Part shown: one piece after another, positions 21,436 through 32,418 of the stretch
Position numbering within the stretch: position 1 is the first letter of the stretch
Layout: each line of letters begins with the position of its first letter
From: Prorocentrum cordatum
Lineage: Eukaryota > Sar > Dinophyceae > Prorocentrales > Prorocentraceae
DNA length: 64,000 nt
Direction of reading: 5' to 3'
Assembly (NCBI GenBank): GCA_963575745.1
Contig: CAUYUJ010017786.1
Span: 128,501-192,500, forward strand
The notes under the pieces: generated by a model
What the model saw: only the letters and a program-made list of their open reading frames with translations
Databases searched by the model: none
What the model was told of the DNA's origin: nothing
Translations under genes and position numbers: made by a program

Positions 21436-21541
21436 CTGTGCCAGGCGGGCCGTAGAGCAGGACCCCCTTCGGCTGGGCGATACCGAGGGACTCGAATATC
21501 TCGGGGTGCTTGATCGGCAGCTCGATGACCTCCTTGATCTC
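21436..21541 (-). CDS. PSMC5: Rpt6 visible exon 5 (AAA domain, first half of Walker A)
   Basis: This exon is 106 nt, starting in phase 0 and ending after one base of the next codon. It encodes [26 protein letters not shown] and VLLYGPPGT, about residues 160-195. The Walker A loop is cut by the intron: GPPGT plus one G lie here, the remaining GA and the catalytic lysine codon in the next exon 5.3 kb away. The acceptor is ACTTCTCCAG followed by G, preceded by a pyrimidine-rich tract that is the complement of the AGG array at 21573-21745. The donor is GC (CACAG then GCGCCTCC). Confidence 0.94.
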
Positions 21542-21572
21542 CTGGAGAAGTCACGAGCGGTGACCCTCAGGA

Positions 21573-21745
21573 GCAGGAGGGGGAGGGGGAGGAGGAGGAG
21601 GAGGAGGAGGAGGAGGAGGAGGAGGAGGAGGAGGAGGAGGAGGAGGGAGGAGGAGGAGGAGGAGGAGGAGGACAAGAAGGGGGAGAAGGGGGAGGAGAAG
21701 GAAGAAGAAGAGGAAAAGGAGGAGGAGGAAGGAGGAGGAGGACTC
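21573..21745. repeat. (AGG)n array upstream of Rpt6 exon 5
   Basis: On the Rpt6 coding strand this is a long CCT pyrimidine tract that ends about 30 bases before the exon 5 acceptor. Confidence 0.95.
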
Positions 21746-21935
21746 TGTATCCATGCCCTCGCGGTCCGGACACCGAGGCACGATCCTACCTACGGATGTG
21801 CAGCCCTATGGATGCGTGTCCAAGCGGGGCCTCCGCGCAAAGCCGCCCTGCATTCGTGGGGCCGCGGCCGCGGAGTCCAGACCGCAGGGCCGTGGAATTC
21901 CCCTTCGACGAGCACCGCGCAGAAAGCATCTATAC

Positions 21936-22138
21936 TCGGCGGCGAGCCCGGAGGGGAAGGTGAGAAGTAGAAGGCAGTCTCAGAAGGCTTGGAAGTCCCC
22001 CGGCCTTCTGAGAAATTGGCCAAGCCTTCCCCGACAGCACAGATCATTTCTCAGAAGGCGCGAGGGCTTCGGAGAAGTCCCGCCGCCTTCTGAGAAGGCC
22101 TTCTCCTTCTCGCTTCCCCCCCCCTCGCTCGCCGCCGA
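21936..22138. mobile_element. Inverted-repeat element family G, copy 2
   Basis: TCGGCGGCGAGCCCGGAGGG at the left and CTCGCTCGCCGCCGA at the right, with the same interior as 17300-17497 (CGCCGCCTTCTGAGAAGGCC). The flanks TATAC and TATCT may be an eroded 5-bp duplication. 203 bp. Confidence 0.78.
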
Positions 22139-22344
22139 TATCTGCACCCCCACCGCGCCTGGCCAGGGCCGCCCCGCCAGGGTGTAGTATACGCTCTCCC
22201 GGGCAAGGCCAGGAGGGACTATGCACAATCCCAAGGCCCAGGGCCCTGGACGGTTTCCCCCGGGGCCGTAGGCGACCCGAGAAAGGAGGGCGAGGAGGGG
22301 GCACGCCAACTCGATGAATCCGAGCGCGCCGAGACAGGGCCAAC

Positions 22345-22560
22345 GAAAAACGAGGGCGAGGAGGGGGAGGAGGAGAAGGAGGAGGAGGAGGACGACGACG
22401 ACGAGGAGAAGGACGAGGAGGAGAAGGAGGAGGAGGAGGAGGAGGAGGAGGAGGAGGGAGGAGGAGGAGGAGGAGATGGAGGAGGAGGAGGAGGAGGAGG
22501 AGGAGGAGGAGGAGGAGGAGGAGGAGGAGGAGGGAGGAGGAGTAGGAGGAGAAGGGTGAG
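22345..22560. repeat. (AGG)n array
   Basis: AGG triplets with GACGAC interruption. The sequence just after it (CGTCGCCCAAGGCCTTCGG then AGAAACCCTCCA) is shared with 54351-54382, where it also follows an AGG array. Confidence 0.92.
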
Positions 22561-22794
22561 GACGCGTCGCCCAAGGCCTTCGGAGAAACCCTCCAAATGG
22601 CCCTGGTCTGGCACGGCGATGGTGCCTGGACACCCTCGGGCACCGGCGCAGCCCCAGGCAGGCCCGAGGAGCAAAAGCAGCACGGGGCGGGGAGGGGGCT
22701 TGCCTGGGTTAAGGTTCTCTTTCGGCGCGGAGAGCCGGAGCCTGATCTTTCACTCCCCCCATCGAGCAGACTAGACTGAAGGGGCCCAGGGGCA

Positions 22795-22925
22795 CGCAAA
22801 TGAACATACACAAATGCAAGGATTCCCCGTCCATATCATCTGGATTTTCGTCTTCCCCCTCACTTCCCATAGTTTCCAATCTTTTCCTGGGGACCGAAAA
22901 TTAATTGTGTCTGTGTATTTTTACC
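22795..22925. repeat. Repeat family L, copy 2
   Basis: CATACACAAATGCAAGGATTC, CTTCCCCCTCACTTCCCAT and TTAATTGTGTCTGTGTATT. See 20255-20405. From 22930 to 23635 I see no gene, only GC-rich intron sequence. Confidence 0.55.
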
Positions 22926-23635
22926 CTCGTCTGTGGGGCACCCCTGGCCGTCTCCCCCGTGTACAGGCGGGCTCCTCCCTGGTCACACCCTGGCAGAGCG
23001 CCGCGCCATTTTGGCTGCGTCCCAACCGCGGTTGGTCAATTCGCTGCAACTCAATTCACACCTGGTGGCCCTGCTCTCAGGTTGTCGCACGCTTGCAGCC
23101 CCCTGGCAGCCCCGGCAGCTCGCAGCACCCCCCCCCCCGGCTCCTCCTGCTGCTCCGGCCCTGAGGCTTCGGCGGTAGGTCCTGCTCTGCTCCGCGCTAC
23201 GTAATTAGGCCCCCGCGCGGCCCGCTCGGACCTTACTCGCCGTTGGCGCGCTCGCCTTCGGCTGCTAACAAAAAATGTTCCCCCTTCCTGGCAGACGGGC
23301 AGGAGGAGAAGGGGCAGCGGGCTGGCCCAGCGAAGACTTCTGAAAAGGGCCGACATGAGGCTGGTCGGACCAAAGCATTGCGCAACATTTGCCCCCGCGA
23401 CCCCCTGACAGGCCCCCGTGGCCCATTTGAAGCCCCTCGACAGTCTCTAGACGCCCCCCCCTTCCGGCCTCTGAGGGGGCGGATGGGGGGGAGGCGATCT
23501 CAAAATGACCCTACAGCAGCTAATCGTGATCGAGAGAAGGCTATGGCCTCAGGAGTCGGGGTCTCAGGCACTTGCGTTTTACCCGATGTTCCCGAAGCAA
23601 TACTTGAGCTGAGGGTTTCTCACCTCTGTCCTAAG

Positions 23636-23930
23636 GAACTGGGTCTGGCGGCTATGTTGCCGCCGTCGCCGCCCGTCGCCGCCTCGTCGCGGCCCGTCGT
23701 CTGGGCCTGGCGGTCGGTCTGGCGGCTACGTTGCCGCCGTCGCCGCCCAGTCGCCGCCTCGTCGTTGCCAGTCGTCTGGGCCTGACGGTCGGTCTGGCGG
23801 CCATGTTGCCGCCGTCGCCGCCCAGTCGCCGCCTCGTTCTTGCCCGTCGTCTGGGCCTGACGGTCTGTCTGGCGGCTACGTTGCTGCCGTCGCCGTCCCG
23901 TCGCCGCTTCGTATATGCTCTCCTGTCTAA
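23636..23930 (+). repeat. Composite repeat P, module 1: GTCGCCGCC tandem, about 78-bp unit, copy 1
   Basis: AAGGAACTGGGTCTGGCGGC then units of GTCTGGGCCTGACGGTCGG, TCTGGCGGCTACGTTGCC and GCCGTCGCCGCCCAG, three to four times. The inverted partner at 49545-49790 begins the same way. Confidence 0.85.
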
Positions 23931-24109
23931 AGAGGAGTTGGGATCAACCACCGCCCCGCGGATTATCGACACATCATGGGGATGTGCAACTTACATACGA
24001 TTCTGCGCCATGGTTCAGAATACATATGGACCCAAACCATCCAAACCAAGCCGGGTGCGACACACCCTGATAATCCGATGCGCACACACTCGATTATCAT
24101 AAACCATCA

Positions 24110-25850
24110 GGTTGCAAGAACGCTTGGCCCCAAAAAATGACGAACTGCACACGCGCGCGTCGACGCGCGCGCATGCCAAAATCCTTCAAATACCTCAGGC
24201 GCCGTCTGGAATTCAAAACAATGTGTCCCGAAAACATATAAAACAAACCACGGTATGCAACATGATGTGTCCAAACACGGGCGCGCTCTCGTGATTTTTT
24301 GTGAAACCCATGGCTGTTCCACATCCTCATCAAGTAGGACCACACGGGCCTCTCGCGCGCACGCATGCCGAAACCATTCGAACGCCATTGCGCGTGTCAA
24401 AGAGCACCATGCGGGCCACTCCCACTCGCGCCCGTCGGCCGCGCGCGTTTGCCGAAATCCGCCCAAGACGCTCATCACTGACATGTGGACACCATCAGCG
24501 TCACCGGAATGATCAGCATCGGCGCCGTCATTGGCCTTGCCGTCGTCATCGTCGTCATCGTCACCAACATCGTTTCTATCATCATCGCGTTTGCGCACGG
24601 AAGTGTCTACGGCGCCACCGCGGCCGCGTCAGTCGCGCCAAGCTAGCTGGCCGCTCTGCGCGCGAGCCTGCGCGCGCGAGCGCGACCGCAGCGATGCGCC
24701 AGCCAGCGCCTAGCAGTCATGGCAATCGCCGCCGCGTGGGTGTTGCAAACCAAATTGCGGGTGGGTGGGTGGGGTGATTGCGCGAACAGTGAGGTTGATA
24801 ACTTCAAGTTCGGAAAAGTGAATTGCACCGACTATGTGCACACAAGCGCGTCGTCGCGCGCGGATGCCGAAATATTCCAAAACCGTAGGTTTCGTAAGTA
24901 TGTCAAAATCGAGCATCCCGAAGACAAACCCAAACACATGGTTTCGCAACAAAGTTGTTCATTTCTTGCTGTTGAGAAAAACTGCGCCCGCGCTCTTTCG
25001 AGTTCTCTGTTTAATATAAGAACGATTGGCCATTCAACATTGTCATGCAACGCTGCCAAGCGGGCCTCGCGCGCGCATGTCGAAATCGTTCGAACGCCCT
25101 TTGTGCGCGCGCTGTCGCAAGAACCTTGTGCAAAACAATGGCGAAGTAGACGCGCGCATGCCGTTTATACATGTATACATCATAAGAATGCGCATAATCA
25201 TGAGAAAGGCAAAACCTGTGGTGTTGTTAAGGATGTCAAAAACGAACGTCCTGGCATCATGTCAAAACACATGGTTTGCAACATCTCTTTTCTTGAACAA
25301 ATGATGCGATCGCGCCTCTCGCGCAGCATGTCGAACTCATTCGAACGCCCTTGCGCGCGTGCGGGGGGGCACGATCCGTATCAAGTAACGCCACGCGGGC
25401 CACTCGCGCGCCTCGGCCGCGCGCGCATCTCGAACCTCTTGAAAAAACTGCTTCGCCGACCCGAGGACATCGTCATCGATACCGGCGGGCGTCATCAACA
25501 TCGGCGCCGTCATTGGCCTTGCCGGCGTCATCGCCAACATCGCCACCATCATCGTCACTCGCAGAATCGTGTCTACCAATGTCGGCGTCGCCATGATACC
25601 ACGCCCGCCCAAGTCACCGATTCGTACTGAAGTACCCGCTGGGAAGACCCCGGCGGTCAGCGCCACCGCGGCCGAGTCGGTCGTGCCGCACAAGCTGGCC
25701 GCTGCGCGCGCTAGCATGCGCGGGCTAGCGCGGCCGCAGATATGCACCAGCCAACGCCAAGCACTCATCGCAACCGCCGTCGCATGGGTTTCGCAAACTG
25801 CGGGAGGGTGGGTGGGAGGGTTGCGCGAGCAATGAAATTCACAACTCACT
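24110..25850 (+). repeat. Composite repeat P, module 2: GCGCGC-rich membrane-ORF repeat, two tandem copies
   Basis: Copy one spans about 24110-24845 and copy two about 25050-25850. Shared parts are CGCGCGCATGCCGAAA, GGCGCCGTCATTGGCCTTGC and a conserved tail (GCGATGCGCCAGCCAGCGCC then a GGGTGGGTGGG run, at 24690-24840 and 25735-25830). The inverted copy is at 48540-49200. Confidence 0.78.
24509..24646 (+). CDS. 45-codon membrane mini-ORF inside a dispersed composite repeat
   Basis: From the ATG at 24509 the frame encodes MISIGAVIGLAVVIVVIVT, more hydrophobic residues (NIVSIIIAFAHG) and ends VAPS. It would be a single-pass membrane peptide. Diverged copies of the same translation occur at about 25485-25640 (+): NIGAVIGLAGVIANIATII, followed by MIPRPPKSPIRTEVPAG, and at about 48960-48800 (-): LGAVIGLAVVTIISVTII, then MLTRPPEIRTRCEVPA. 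VDTI precedes it in two copies, with a frameshift in one. The translation may simply reflect an ATC/GTC-rich repeat. No ribosome context can be judged. Confidence 0.25.
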   Translation: MISIGAVIGLAVVIVVIVTNIVSIIIAFAHGSVYGATAAASVAPS

Positions 25851-25904
25851 GCGGGCAGTGGATCACACCAAAAAGATTGCTCAACATAGGGTGGCCAGTA
25901 TATA

Positions 25905-26115
25905 CACATGTTTACATTTGTAGTTTGCACCACCTAGGTCGTGCAAAGTAGATCGCACGACATAGTGTGAACACCGTAGATGGCACAACATAGATCGCAC
26001 CACATAGGTTGCACCACATAGATTGCACACACATGTTGCACCACATAGATTGCACCACATTTAAGGCTATCCTAGATTGCACAACATAGATTGCCAGAAA
26101 CGCACTGGTTGGGAT
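25905..26115 (+). repeat. Composite repeat P, module 3: TAGATTGCACCACA minisatellite
   Basis: Units of 14-16 bp around ATAGATTGCACCACAT. The matching module at the inverted locus is 48240-48540 (TGTGCAATCTACGT). From 26115 to 26295 no feature is recognised. Confidence 0.85.
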
Positions 26116-26299
26116 CAACGCTGGCTAGCATAGAAATATCTGCGGGCAGCGCGAGTCATTACACGAGCCATCTCGATCGACAGAAACCGATGACCAGGGC
26201 AGCGCTTGCTGTTAGCTGGAGCTTGACAAACACACAATGCGTTTCATCTTGAAGGTGTTAGAGTTCGGAGCTCAGGGCTGCGAGTGCACAGGTTAGGTC

Positions 26300-26443
26300 C
26301 TTGATCTGCTTGTCCACCCCGCCCACCATCTCGTAAGTGCTGTCTGGCGTCTTCTCGACGCGCATAAGCTGCACCAGAGGGTCGACCTTGCTCGGGAGAA
26401 TCTTGTGCAAGACGTAGCTGTCACTGCGGAGGGCGATTCGAGC
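26300..26443 (-). CDS. PSMC5: Rpt6 visible exon 4 (OB to ATPase linker)
   Basis: At 144 nt (48 codons, phase 0/0) this is the longest exon. It begins [13 protein letters not shown], continues [18 protein letters not shown] and ends [14 protein letters not shown], matching about residues 112-159. This is the Rpt6 inter-domain linker and the start of the AAA domain. The acceptor is CACCTAG followed by G. The donor is GA: CAG ATC AAG then GACCTAACC. The next exon opens with GAGATC, so AGGA occurs at both splice borders. No stop codon occurs and every residue aligns without gaps to Rpt6 of other eukaryotes. Confidence 0.93.
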
Positions 26444-26489
26444 CTAGGTGAACCGACGATGCGTTGATGACGGCTTGTGGTGAGCGGTC

Positions 26490-26665
26490 CAACCGTTCCT
26501 CCTGCCCCACTCCTCCGTCTCGTCCTCCCACCTCCCTCCTTACCCCCATCCTACAACTCATACTGCTGATCCTATCCTCGTCAATTAAATAACTCCTCCC
26601 TGTCAAACCCTCAGACGTGTCGGAAGGGAGGATGAGGCGTTTCGCCTGAGACTTCATCACAATAT
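26490..26665. repeat. CT-rich tract plus module A
   Basis: CTCCTGCCCCACTCCTCC-type tract, then AATAACTCCTCCCTGTCAA and GCGTTTCGCCTGAGACTTC, as at 5000-5110. Confidence 0.65.
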
Positions 26666-26679
26666 GTGTTCCTGATGTT

Positions 26680-27335
26680 TGAAAGTTGCGACGCTTCAAA
26701 GAAGGAGCACAGGTAGTTTTCAAACTATAGCTATCGCCTTAGCGCTGGAAACAGTCGTCTTAACAGCTTGCAAGAGCTTCAAGGGTAGAGCACAGCTCGT
26801 TTTCATTCAAAATGTGGCACTCGCCGTAGCGCCGCGCATTCATCTTGAAGATTTGCAGAAACTTCAAAGATAGAGGAGGCGTCGTTTTCAAAATGCGGCT
26901 CTCTCCCCCCAGCGCCGCGCACACCCGTCCTAAAAGTTGCAAGAGCTGCAGGGGTGGAGGTGATGGCTTTCAAAATGCGGGTCTCACCGTAGCGCCGCGC
27001 AGCCTTGGAAGTTCGCAGCAGTTTCAAGAATGGAGCACCAGTCATTTTCAAAATGTGGCCCTCGCCGTAGCGCCGCGCACATTCGTCTGACCAATTTGCA
27101 CGAGCTGCAAAGGTGGAGCACAGCTCGTTTTGCAGAACGGCGCTCTCGTCTCAGCTTCACGCACATTCGCTTCGAGATGTTACAGCCATCCTGAAGATGA
27201 AGGGCGGTCCTTTTTCGAATAGGGGCGCTCTCGCCTTAGCGCCGTGCGCATTCGTTTCAGAATTCTGCAGCGTGCGCAGGGATTGAGCACAGGTCGCTTT
27301 CAAACTGGAGCTCTCGCCTTAGCGCCGCACACTTT
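26680..27335. repeat. Module B tandem satellite, diverged, about 8 units
   Basis: Units of 70-90 bp: TTTTCAAAATGTGGCACTCG, CCGTAGCGCCGCGCA, TTGCAAGAGCTGCAAGGG. From 27335 to 27840 there is A/T-richer intron sequence without a recognised feature. Confidence 0.85.
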
Positions 27336-27839
27336 GTCGCTTTTGTTTATATGTATATATATAAATAAAACAACAACAAACGGAAAGTGGAGGACTGCTC
27401 CTTTTCCAACATGACGCTATCGTTCCAGATTTCGCTGATCTTCAAGACGCAAGGCTTCAACACATGAAGCACTGCACGGCTACAGAGCGGCTTTTCTTCA
27501 AATGGAAGTCTCTCGCTTGAGACTTCCTCGAGGTGCGCAGCCACACCTGCAAACTTGTGCAACAATTACACGGGCGGTGGTATTTCTTCGAAAACGGGGT
27601 CTCGCTGGAGACCTCGTTGAACCATATGAACAAGTTGCTTTTTCGCACGTCTGATTATTCTCCAGAGGGGCGCAAGGCAGTTCAGAGTGGGGTCCACACC
27701 AAAATGGCCGGCCCAACTGTACTGGTCTTGTAATGGGGCGGAGCTTCTTGCAATAAAAAGCAAAGCTTGCATGGATTATGCGGAGGGGACGTAGGACAGG
27801 ATGGTGTAATGCAGTATCGATGATGCAGCTTAGGTTTAC

Positions 27840-28244
27840 TCTGGTCCTGTCTCCTCCACCTCCTCCTCCTCATCCTCCTCTTCATCCCGCCATTGTTGCA
27901 TTCCTGGCTTCTGCGACTTCTTACTCAAACTTATTCCTGCTCCTCCTCCTCCTTATCATCATCATAAGATTACACTTCTTCCTCAATCATCTTCCCTCGT
28001 CACGTATGTATCCTCATCATAATCCTGGTTATCCCTCCTCATCCTCGTCGCCATCGCCGTCACCAACAGCGGCGTCATCATTGTCTGCATCATCATCACC
28101 ATCATCACGATCATCATCACCACCACAGCCGTCATCATCACCACCACCACCATCACACCATCATGTTTGTTGTTCTTTTCGCTGGCATCAGCTGGCTACG
28201 GGCATCTGGCTCCAGACTCCCTGGCACCGTAGCGGGAGGAGGAG

Positions 28245-28296
<52 letters not shown>

Positions 28297-28360
28297 AACA
28301 CAAACACTAACACAAACACACACACACACACACACACAAACATATACATACACACTTTTG
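27840..28360. repeat. CCT/ATC-rich tract and (AC)n
   Basis: CTCCTCCACCTCC to 27900, ATCATCATC-rich to 28165 and (AC)n at 28246-28343. Confidence 0.88.
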
Positions 28361-28754
28361 AGCGGTAGCGGCCTCTCGCGCGCTACGAGGCGGAGTAAGT
28401 CCGAGCAGCGGGGCGGACGCGCGGAACGGGGCCCTCAAACGGAATCGCCTCGAGTCGCCGCACTGGACGCCACAGCAGCGCAGGCACATATAGCCATCCG
28501 GGCGCGGATGGCGAGAAAGGAGGGCGCTGCCCGTCGCGGGACGTCTCACGCGAGGACGCCTCGAGCAGCCGCCGCGAGGGACATGATTCGCGCACCAGGT
28601 GTGGGCGGCGGGGAAGAAGGAGGCCGGCCGCGCGCGCGGCGGACGGTCCAGCCTCGGAGCGGCACGAGGCGTGGATCCGCGATGCAGCAGGAGCGACCCA
28701 GCGCAAGAGGCAAGGACAGCGAGGGAGGTGAGTAGAGGAGAGAAAGCCATGCGC

Positions 28755-28760
28755 ACATAC

Positions 28761-28803
<43 letters not shown>
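28755..28803. repeat. (AC)n
   Basis: About 24 AC units with one CG interruption. Confidence 0.95.
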
Positions 28804-28804
<1 letters not shown>

Positions 28805-28809
28805 CGATC

Positions 28810-30090
28810 CTGGCCAAGCCCCCATCCTGAGCCCAGAATCGGTGCATGATTGCGCCCTCCTGCCGTGGCCAGGGCAGCGCACAGGCACCCCTCCTGGGTC
28901 GGGGAGGGGCCCTGCCAGGAGCGGTGCAGGTGCGTGGCCCTCGTCGCCCGAGCAAGGAGAGGCCTGGAGGCGGGCCTGCGGAGCCCCCGGGAGGCCAGCA
29001 CCGCTGGGACCGGGGGCCGCCGTCCACGGCCGGGCGGGAAGCGAGAGATGATGCGGGGCGCTGCCGCGGCGAGGGCGCGGCGGGGCCGGCGCCCGAAGCG
29101 CCCGGGGGGCAGACCCCGGGCGCGGCGGGAGGAGCGGCGGCGGCGAGAGCCGCGGGAGGGGTGGGCCGGAGGAAGGGGCCGAGCTGACAGGAGGGCACAG
29201 CGCGAGGGCCGGGGGGGGGGGCCCTGGTTGGCGGCCGGGAAAGACGCGGTCGGCGCGTGCTGGCTGGCCCACACGTGCAGGAAGGCAGAGCGCGTGCTGG
29301 CTGGCCCACACCTGCCAGGTCGCGCCGACGAGATCGGCGCGGGTGGAATCGGAGCCGAGCCGCCACCCTGGAGGCAAGGGCGTGATGCATGGCGTCGGAA
29401 GCCGCAGACGGGACGGCCCCTGTCATAATGCAAGCATTGGCTCGGCGGTTGGGCCGCGGGGTTGTCGCCAACCACCGGGGGGGCCGAGGCCTCGCAGCAG
29501 GTCTAGCCCCCACCGACAGGCGGCGGCCGCCGCCACCGGAGTCGCAGCACGATGGAAGGGCCAGAGTCCCTGCAGCCAGCAGGGTGGGCGGAGCGGTCGG
29601 GGCGGCGCGGTGGCCAGAGCACGATGCGGGCCCCAGCCACCACCTCCTTGGGGAGGCGGGCTCCAAGGGCAAGAGGCTGGCCCTGGGGTCGACGGTGAGG
29701 CCGCATGGGACGCAGGCCCCACGGCCGGGTGAGGTGGCCCGCGCGGCGGGGAGGCGCGCCGCGGCCACTCGGCGCGGGCGTCGCACGCCAGAGCGATGCG
29801 GGGCGGGGGCGCCCAGCCGCGCCCAGGCACGCGCCAGCCTGCCTCCGGCGACTCGGGGGGCCCGGAGACGACGGCGAGTCCGCGGCAGCCCTACGGGGCG
29901 CGCCGGGGCGCGCCGCCCCCGCGCTGCGCTCTAGCCTGGCAGCCGTCGCGCGGACGCTGAGCTGCGCAGGGGACGGGGGCGTGGCTGGCGGGCATCTGGC
30001 GCAGAGGGTCCACGCAGCCTCCCAGACTCGGGTTGACCCAAAAGGGGGTCCAGCTGAAAGGGGGTGCAAATGCACTGCGCCGGGGAAGTG
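28810..30090. other. GC-rich intron block, no gene recognised
   Basis: Very GC-rich. All frames stay open for long distances (up to 467 codons, minus, 28383-29786), but translations are Ala/Arg/Pro/Gly mixtures with no domain and read through the (AC)n array. Confidence 0.5.
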
Positions 30091-30240
30091 TTTAGCATTG
30101 TATTGCAAGTAATGTATTGCACGCGAAAATCCAGCAATACCTTAGCACCATGGAATGCATTGCACGCCCCAAATGTACTGCAACCCCGGAAATCCATTGC
30201 ACCAAATCTATTGCACCACCCCCTTGACGCCCCTTTCGGG
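30090..30240. repeat. ATTGCACC minisatellite
   Basis: Units such as AATGTATTGCACGC and AATCCATTGCACCAAATC, about 15 bp. It resembles composite repeat P module 3. Confidence 0.6.
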
Positions 30241-32410
30241 TCAGCCCGACAGACTTGCGCCGTCTGGACTTCCGAAGGCAAGGCGCGAATCCCCAGCGCC
30301 GCCGCCGCCCGGGCCTTCGTCGGCGCCCAGAGCGGCCACGGCCGCTGCGCGCACGGCGCAGGCGGCCGCCTCCGGCGAGAGAGGGCGGCGGGCGAGCGCC
30401 GCAGCGCGCCGGCAGGCCCGTGGAGCCACGAGCAGGGAGGAGCCCTGCGCGAGACGACACAGCGCGGCACGCTGCGCTGGAGGCGAGGGCGCCGGCGCGC
30501 GGCCTCGCGCGGGCAGCTCGCGCGCCCATGTCGGCGCAGACGACCCCTCCTTCAGCACCGCCCAGGGGGGCGCGCCCCCCGAGGCGTCGCAGCCGCAACT
30601 GCGAAGCACAGCGGGGGGGGCCGGGCGGGCGGGAGGCGGAGCCCGACGAGGGCCGCCGCCGTGCACCAGGGCCGCAGGTGGGCGGCGCCCGCCTCGCCCA
30701 GCCCAGGGCAGGGGCCCGGGTGGAAGGACCCGGCTTCAACAGGGGGTGGCGAACGGGAGCGGGCCGTCGCGGCTCAGCGGTTCGCCGGCGAGCGGTAGAA
30801 GAGGGTAGAAAATCCACCGCGATAATAACCGCCCCGACACGGGACGCCGCTGAGCAAACGCACCCAAAGAAGGAATCAAACAGGGCAGGGCTGTTCAGTA
30901 AACGCCCAGGGCCGTTTAGCAAAACGCCCATTGTCAAGTCTGGGTGGTTTTTCCTCTCTTGAAGTAGGAGACGCTCCGGAATGATGCTCCACGGGAGGCC
31001 CGCCCACTTGGCGGGGCACTTGCCCCGGGCGCGTTAGGCGGCCGGCGCGCCACTCGGCCCCGCGGCGCTCCTGCGCGGGGGCGCGCCAGACCAGCGCATC
31101 CTCGCTCCGACGCTGCCGGCAGGCGCACCCGCGCGGCATCTGGGCGCTGCCGCGCCTGCCTGGGCAGCCCGTCGCAGAGCATCGCGAGCGCGCGGTGGGC
31201 CGCCGCGCAAGAGGTCACCGCTGCAAGCAGCCCCCATTTATCCCCGCCGCCCCCAGGCGCATGGACGCGGGCGGCGGAGCGGTTGCCCACCCATACGGTC
31301 GCGCGGGAGAGGCGCCGCTCGGCCCAGGCAGCGACGTAGAGCGCGCACGTCCGAGGGATGGCCCCCTGCTGGCCTGGAGCTCGGGCCGATGGACGGCCAG
31401 CCGAGCGCGCAGCGCGGCCTGGTCGGCGGCCACGGGGCTGGCGGCCCCCGGGCGCTCGGAGAGACGAGGAGAGCAGGTGCAGTCGAGAGCCCAGCGAGCA
31501 AGTGAGGACCACGCCTCTGCAGCTTCATTGGCAGCACGCGCGGGGCCCCAGAAGCCCCGCCGAGCGCGCGCGAGGGCGACGACCGCCCGCGAGCTCGCGG
31601 CGAGGCACTCAGGCGCCCGACGGACGCCGAAGCACGGGCCGAGCCCAGCGAGGAGGCCGAGGGGGACGCATCGGGCCCCCGCCACGGCGAAGGCGCCGCG
31701 GAGGTGGGAGCGGACAAGGACCACCTGGCTGGTGGCTGAGCACTGCGCAGGATGCTGGATAGGGTGCCAGGGAGGCGGCGCCGAAGCTCCGGCCGGCAGC
31801 GCGTAGCCATGCGGAGACCCGCGCAGCGCAGATGGCGTGGGCGCGCGCCCCAGCTTTGGCGAGGGCTCTGGCCCGTGTACCGTCTCGCATGGCTCCCACC
31901 TGATCGCCCTCGTGCCACCCGGTCTGGCGGTGGCCGTCTGGGGCGGCGCAGGAGGTGCACGCGGTGCCCACGCGCGGCCAGGGTGCACGGACCGCGGCGG
32001 AGCCGAATGGAGAGGCGCCCAGGACGGCCCTCCACCAGTCGTGGTCGCTCGCAGGGGCCAAGGCAGTCTTGAGCGCACAGTGACACTGGTGCTGAAAGAT
32101 AGCGACGCCGTTCACTGCGGCCCCCCCGAGTTGGCGGTCAGAAGGGCGAGCGCCAGATGGGGGGGCCAAGCCAGTGACAACAGCGTGCCCACCGTCGTCC
32201 ACCTCCAGCGCGAGCGGGAGCTGCGCGACGCCCGCGTAGAGAGCCGAGGTAGATCGAAGATGAGCCCACGGCAAGCACGGGTGGCGATGCTGAGCCCCGC
32301 GAGCGGGCACCTGCGACGGACGACCCCAAAAATGTCAAGATCAGTGCGCTCCGAATCCGCATCGTTTGAAGCGGCCTCCCGGGCGGGACAGAGTGCGCGC
32401 GCGGGGCGCG
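30240..32410. other. GC-rich intron block, no gene recognised
   Basis: Long open frames on both strands are composition effects. One inverted-repeat element lies in it at 30825-30962. A minus-strand stretch at about 31900-32100 (WWRAVLGASPFG, then CTSCAAP) faintly recalls retroelement sequence but cannot be assigned. Confidence 0.4.
30825..30962. mobile_element. Inverted-repeat-like element family F, copy 1
   Basis: Shares ACCCAAAGAAGGAATC, GGGCAGGGCTGTTCAGTAAA and TGGGTGGTTTTTCCTC in order with 61345-61500. About 140 bp, non-coding. Orientation and ends are approximate. Confidence 0.6.
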
Positions 32411-32418
32411 AGCAAAAA

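Noticed and set aside
23008-23022. GCCATTTTGGCT, matching 12 bases of the dinoflagellate spliced leader
   Set aside because: The diagnostic CTCAAG end is missing and no coding sequence follows; chance is likely in 64 kb.
28383-29786. 467-codon minus-strand ORF and its neighbours in the GC-rich block
   Set aside because: Few stop codons are expected at this GC content. The frame reads through an (AC)n array and shows no domain.
30092-32086. Several 200-290 codon ORFs on both strands
   Set aside because: Overlapping antisense frames of similar length and Ala/Arg/Pro composition, with no recognisable motif; composition effect.
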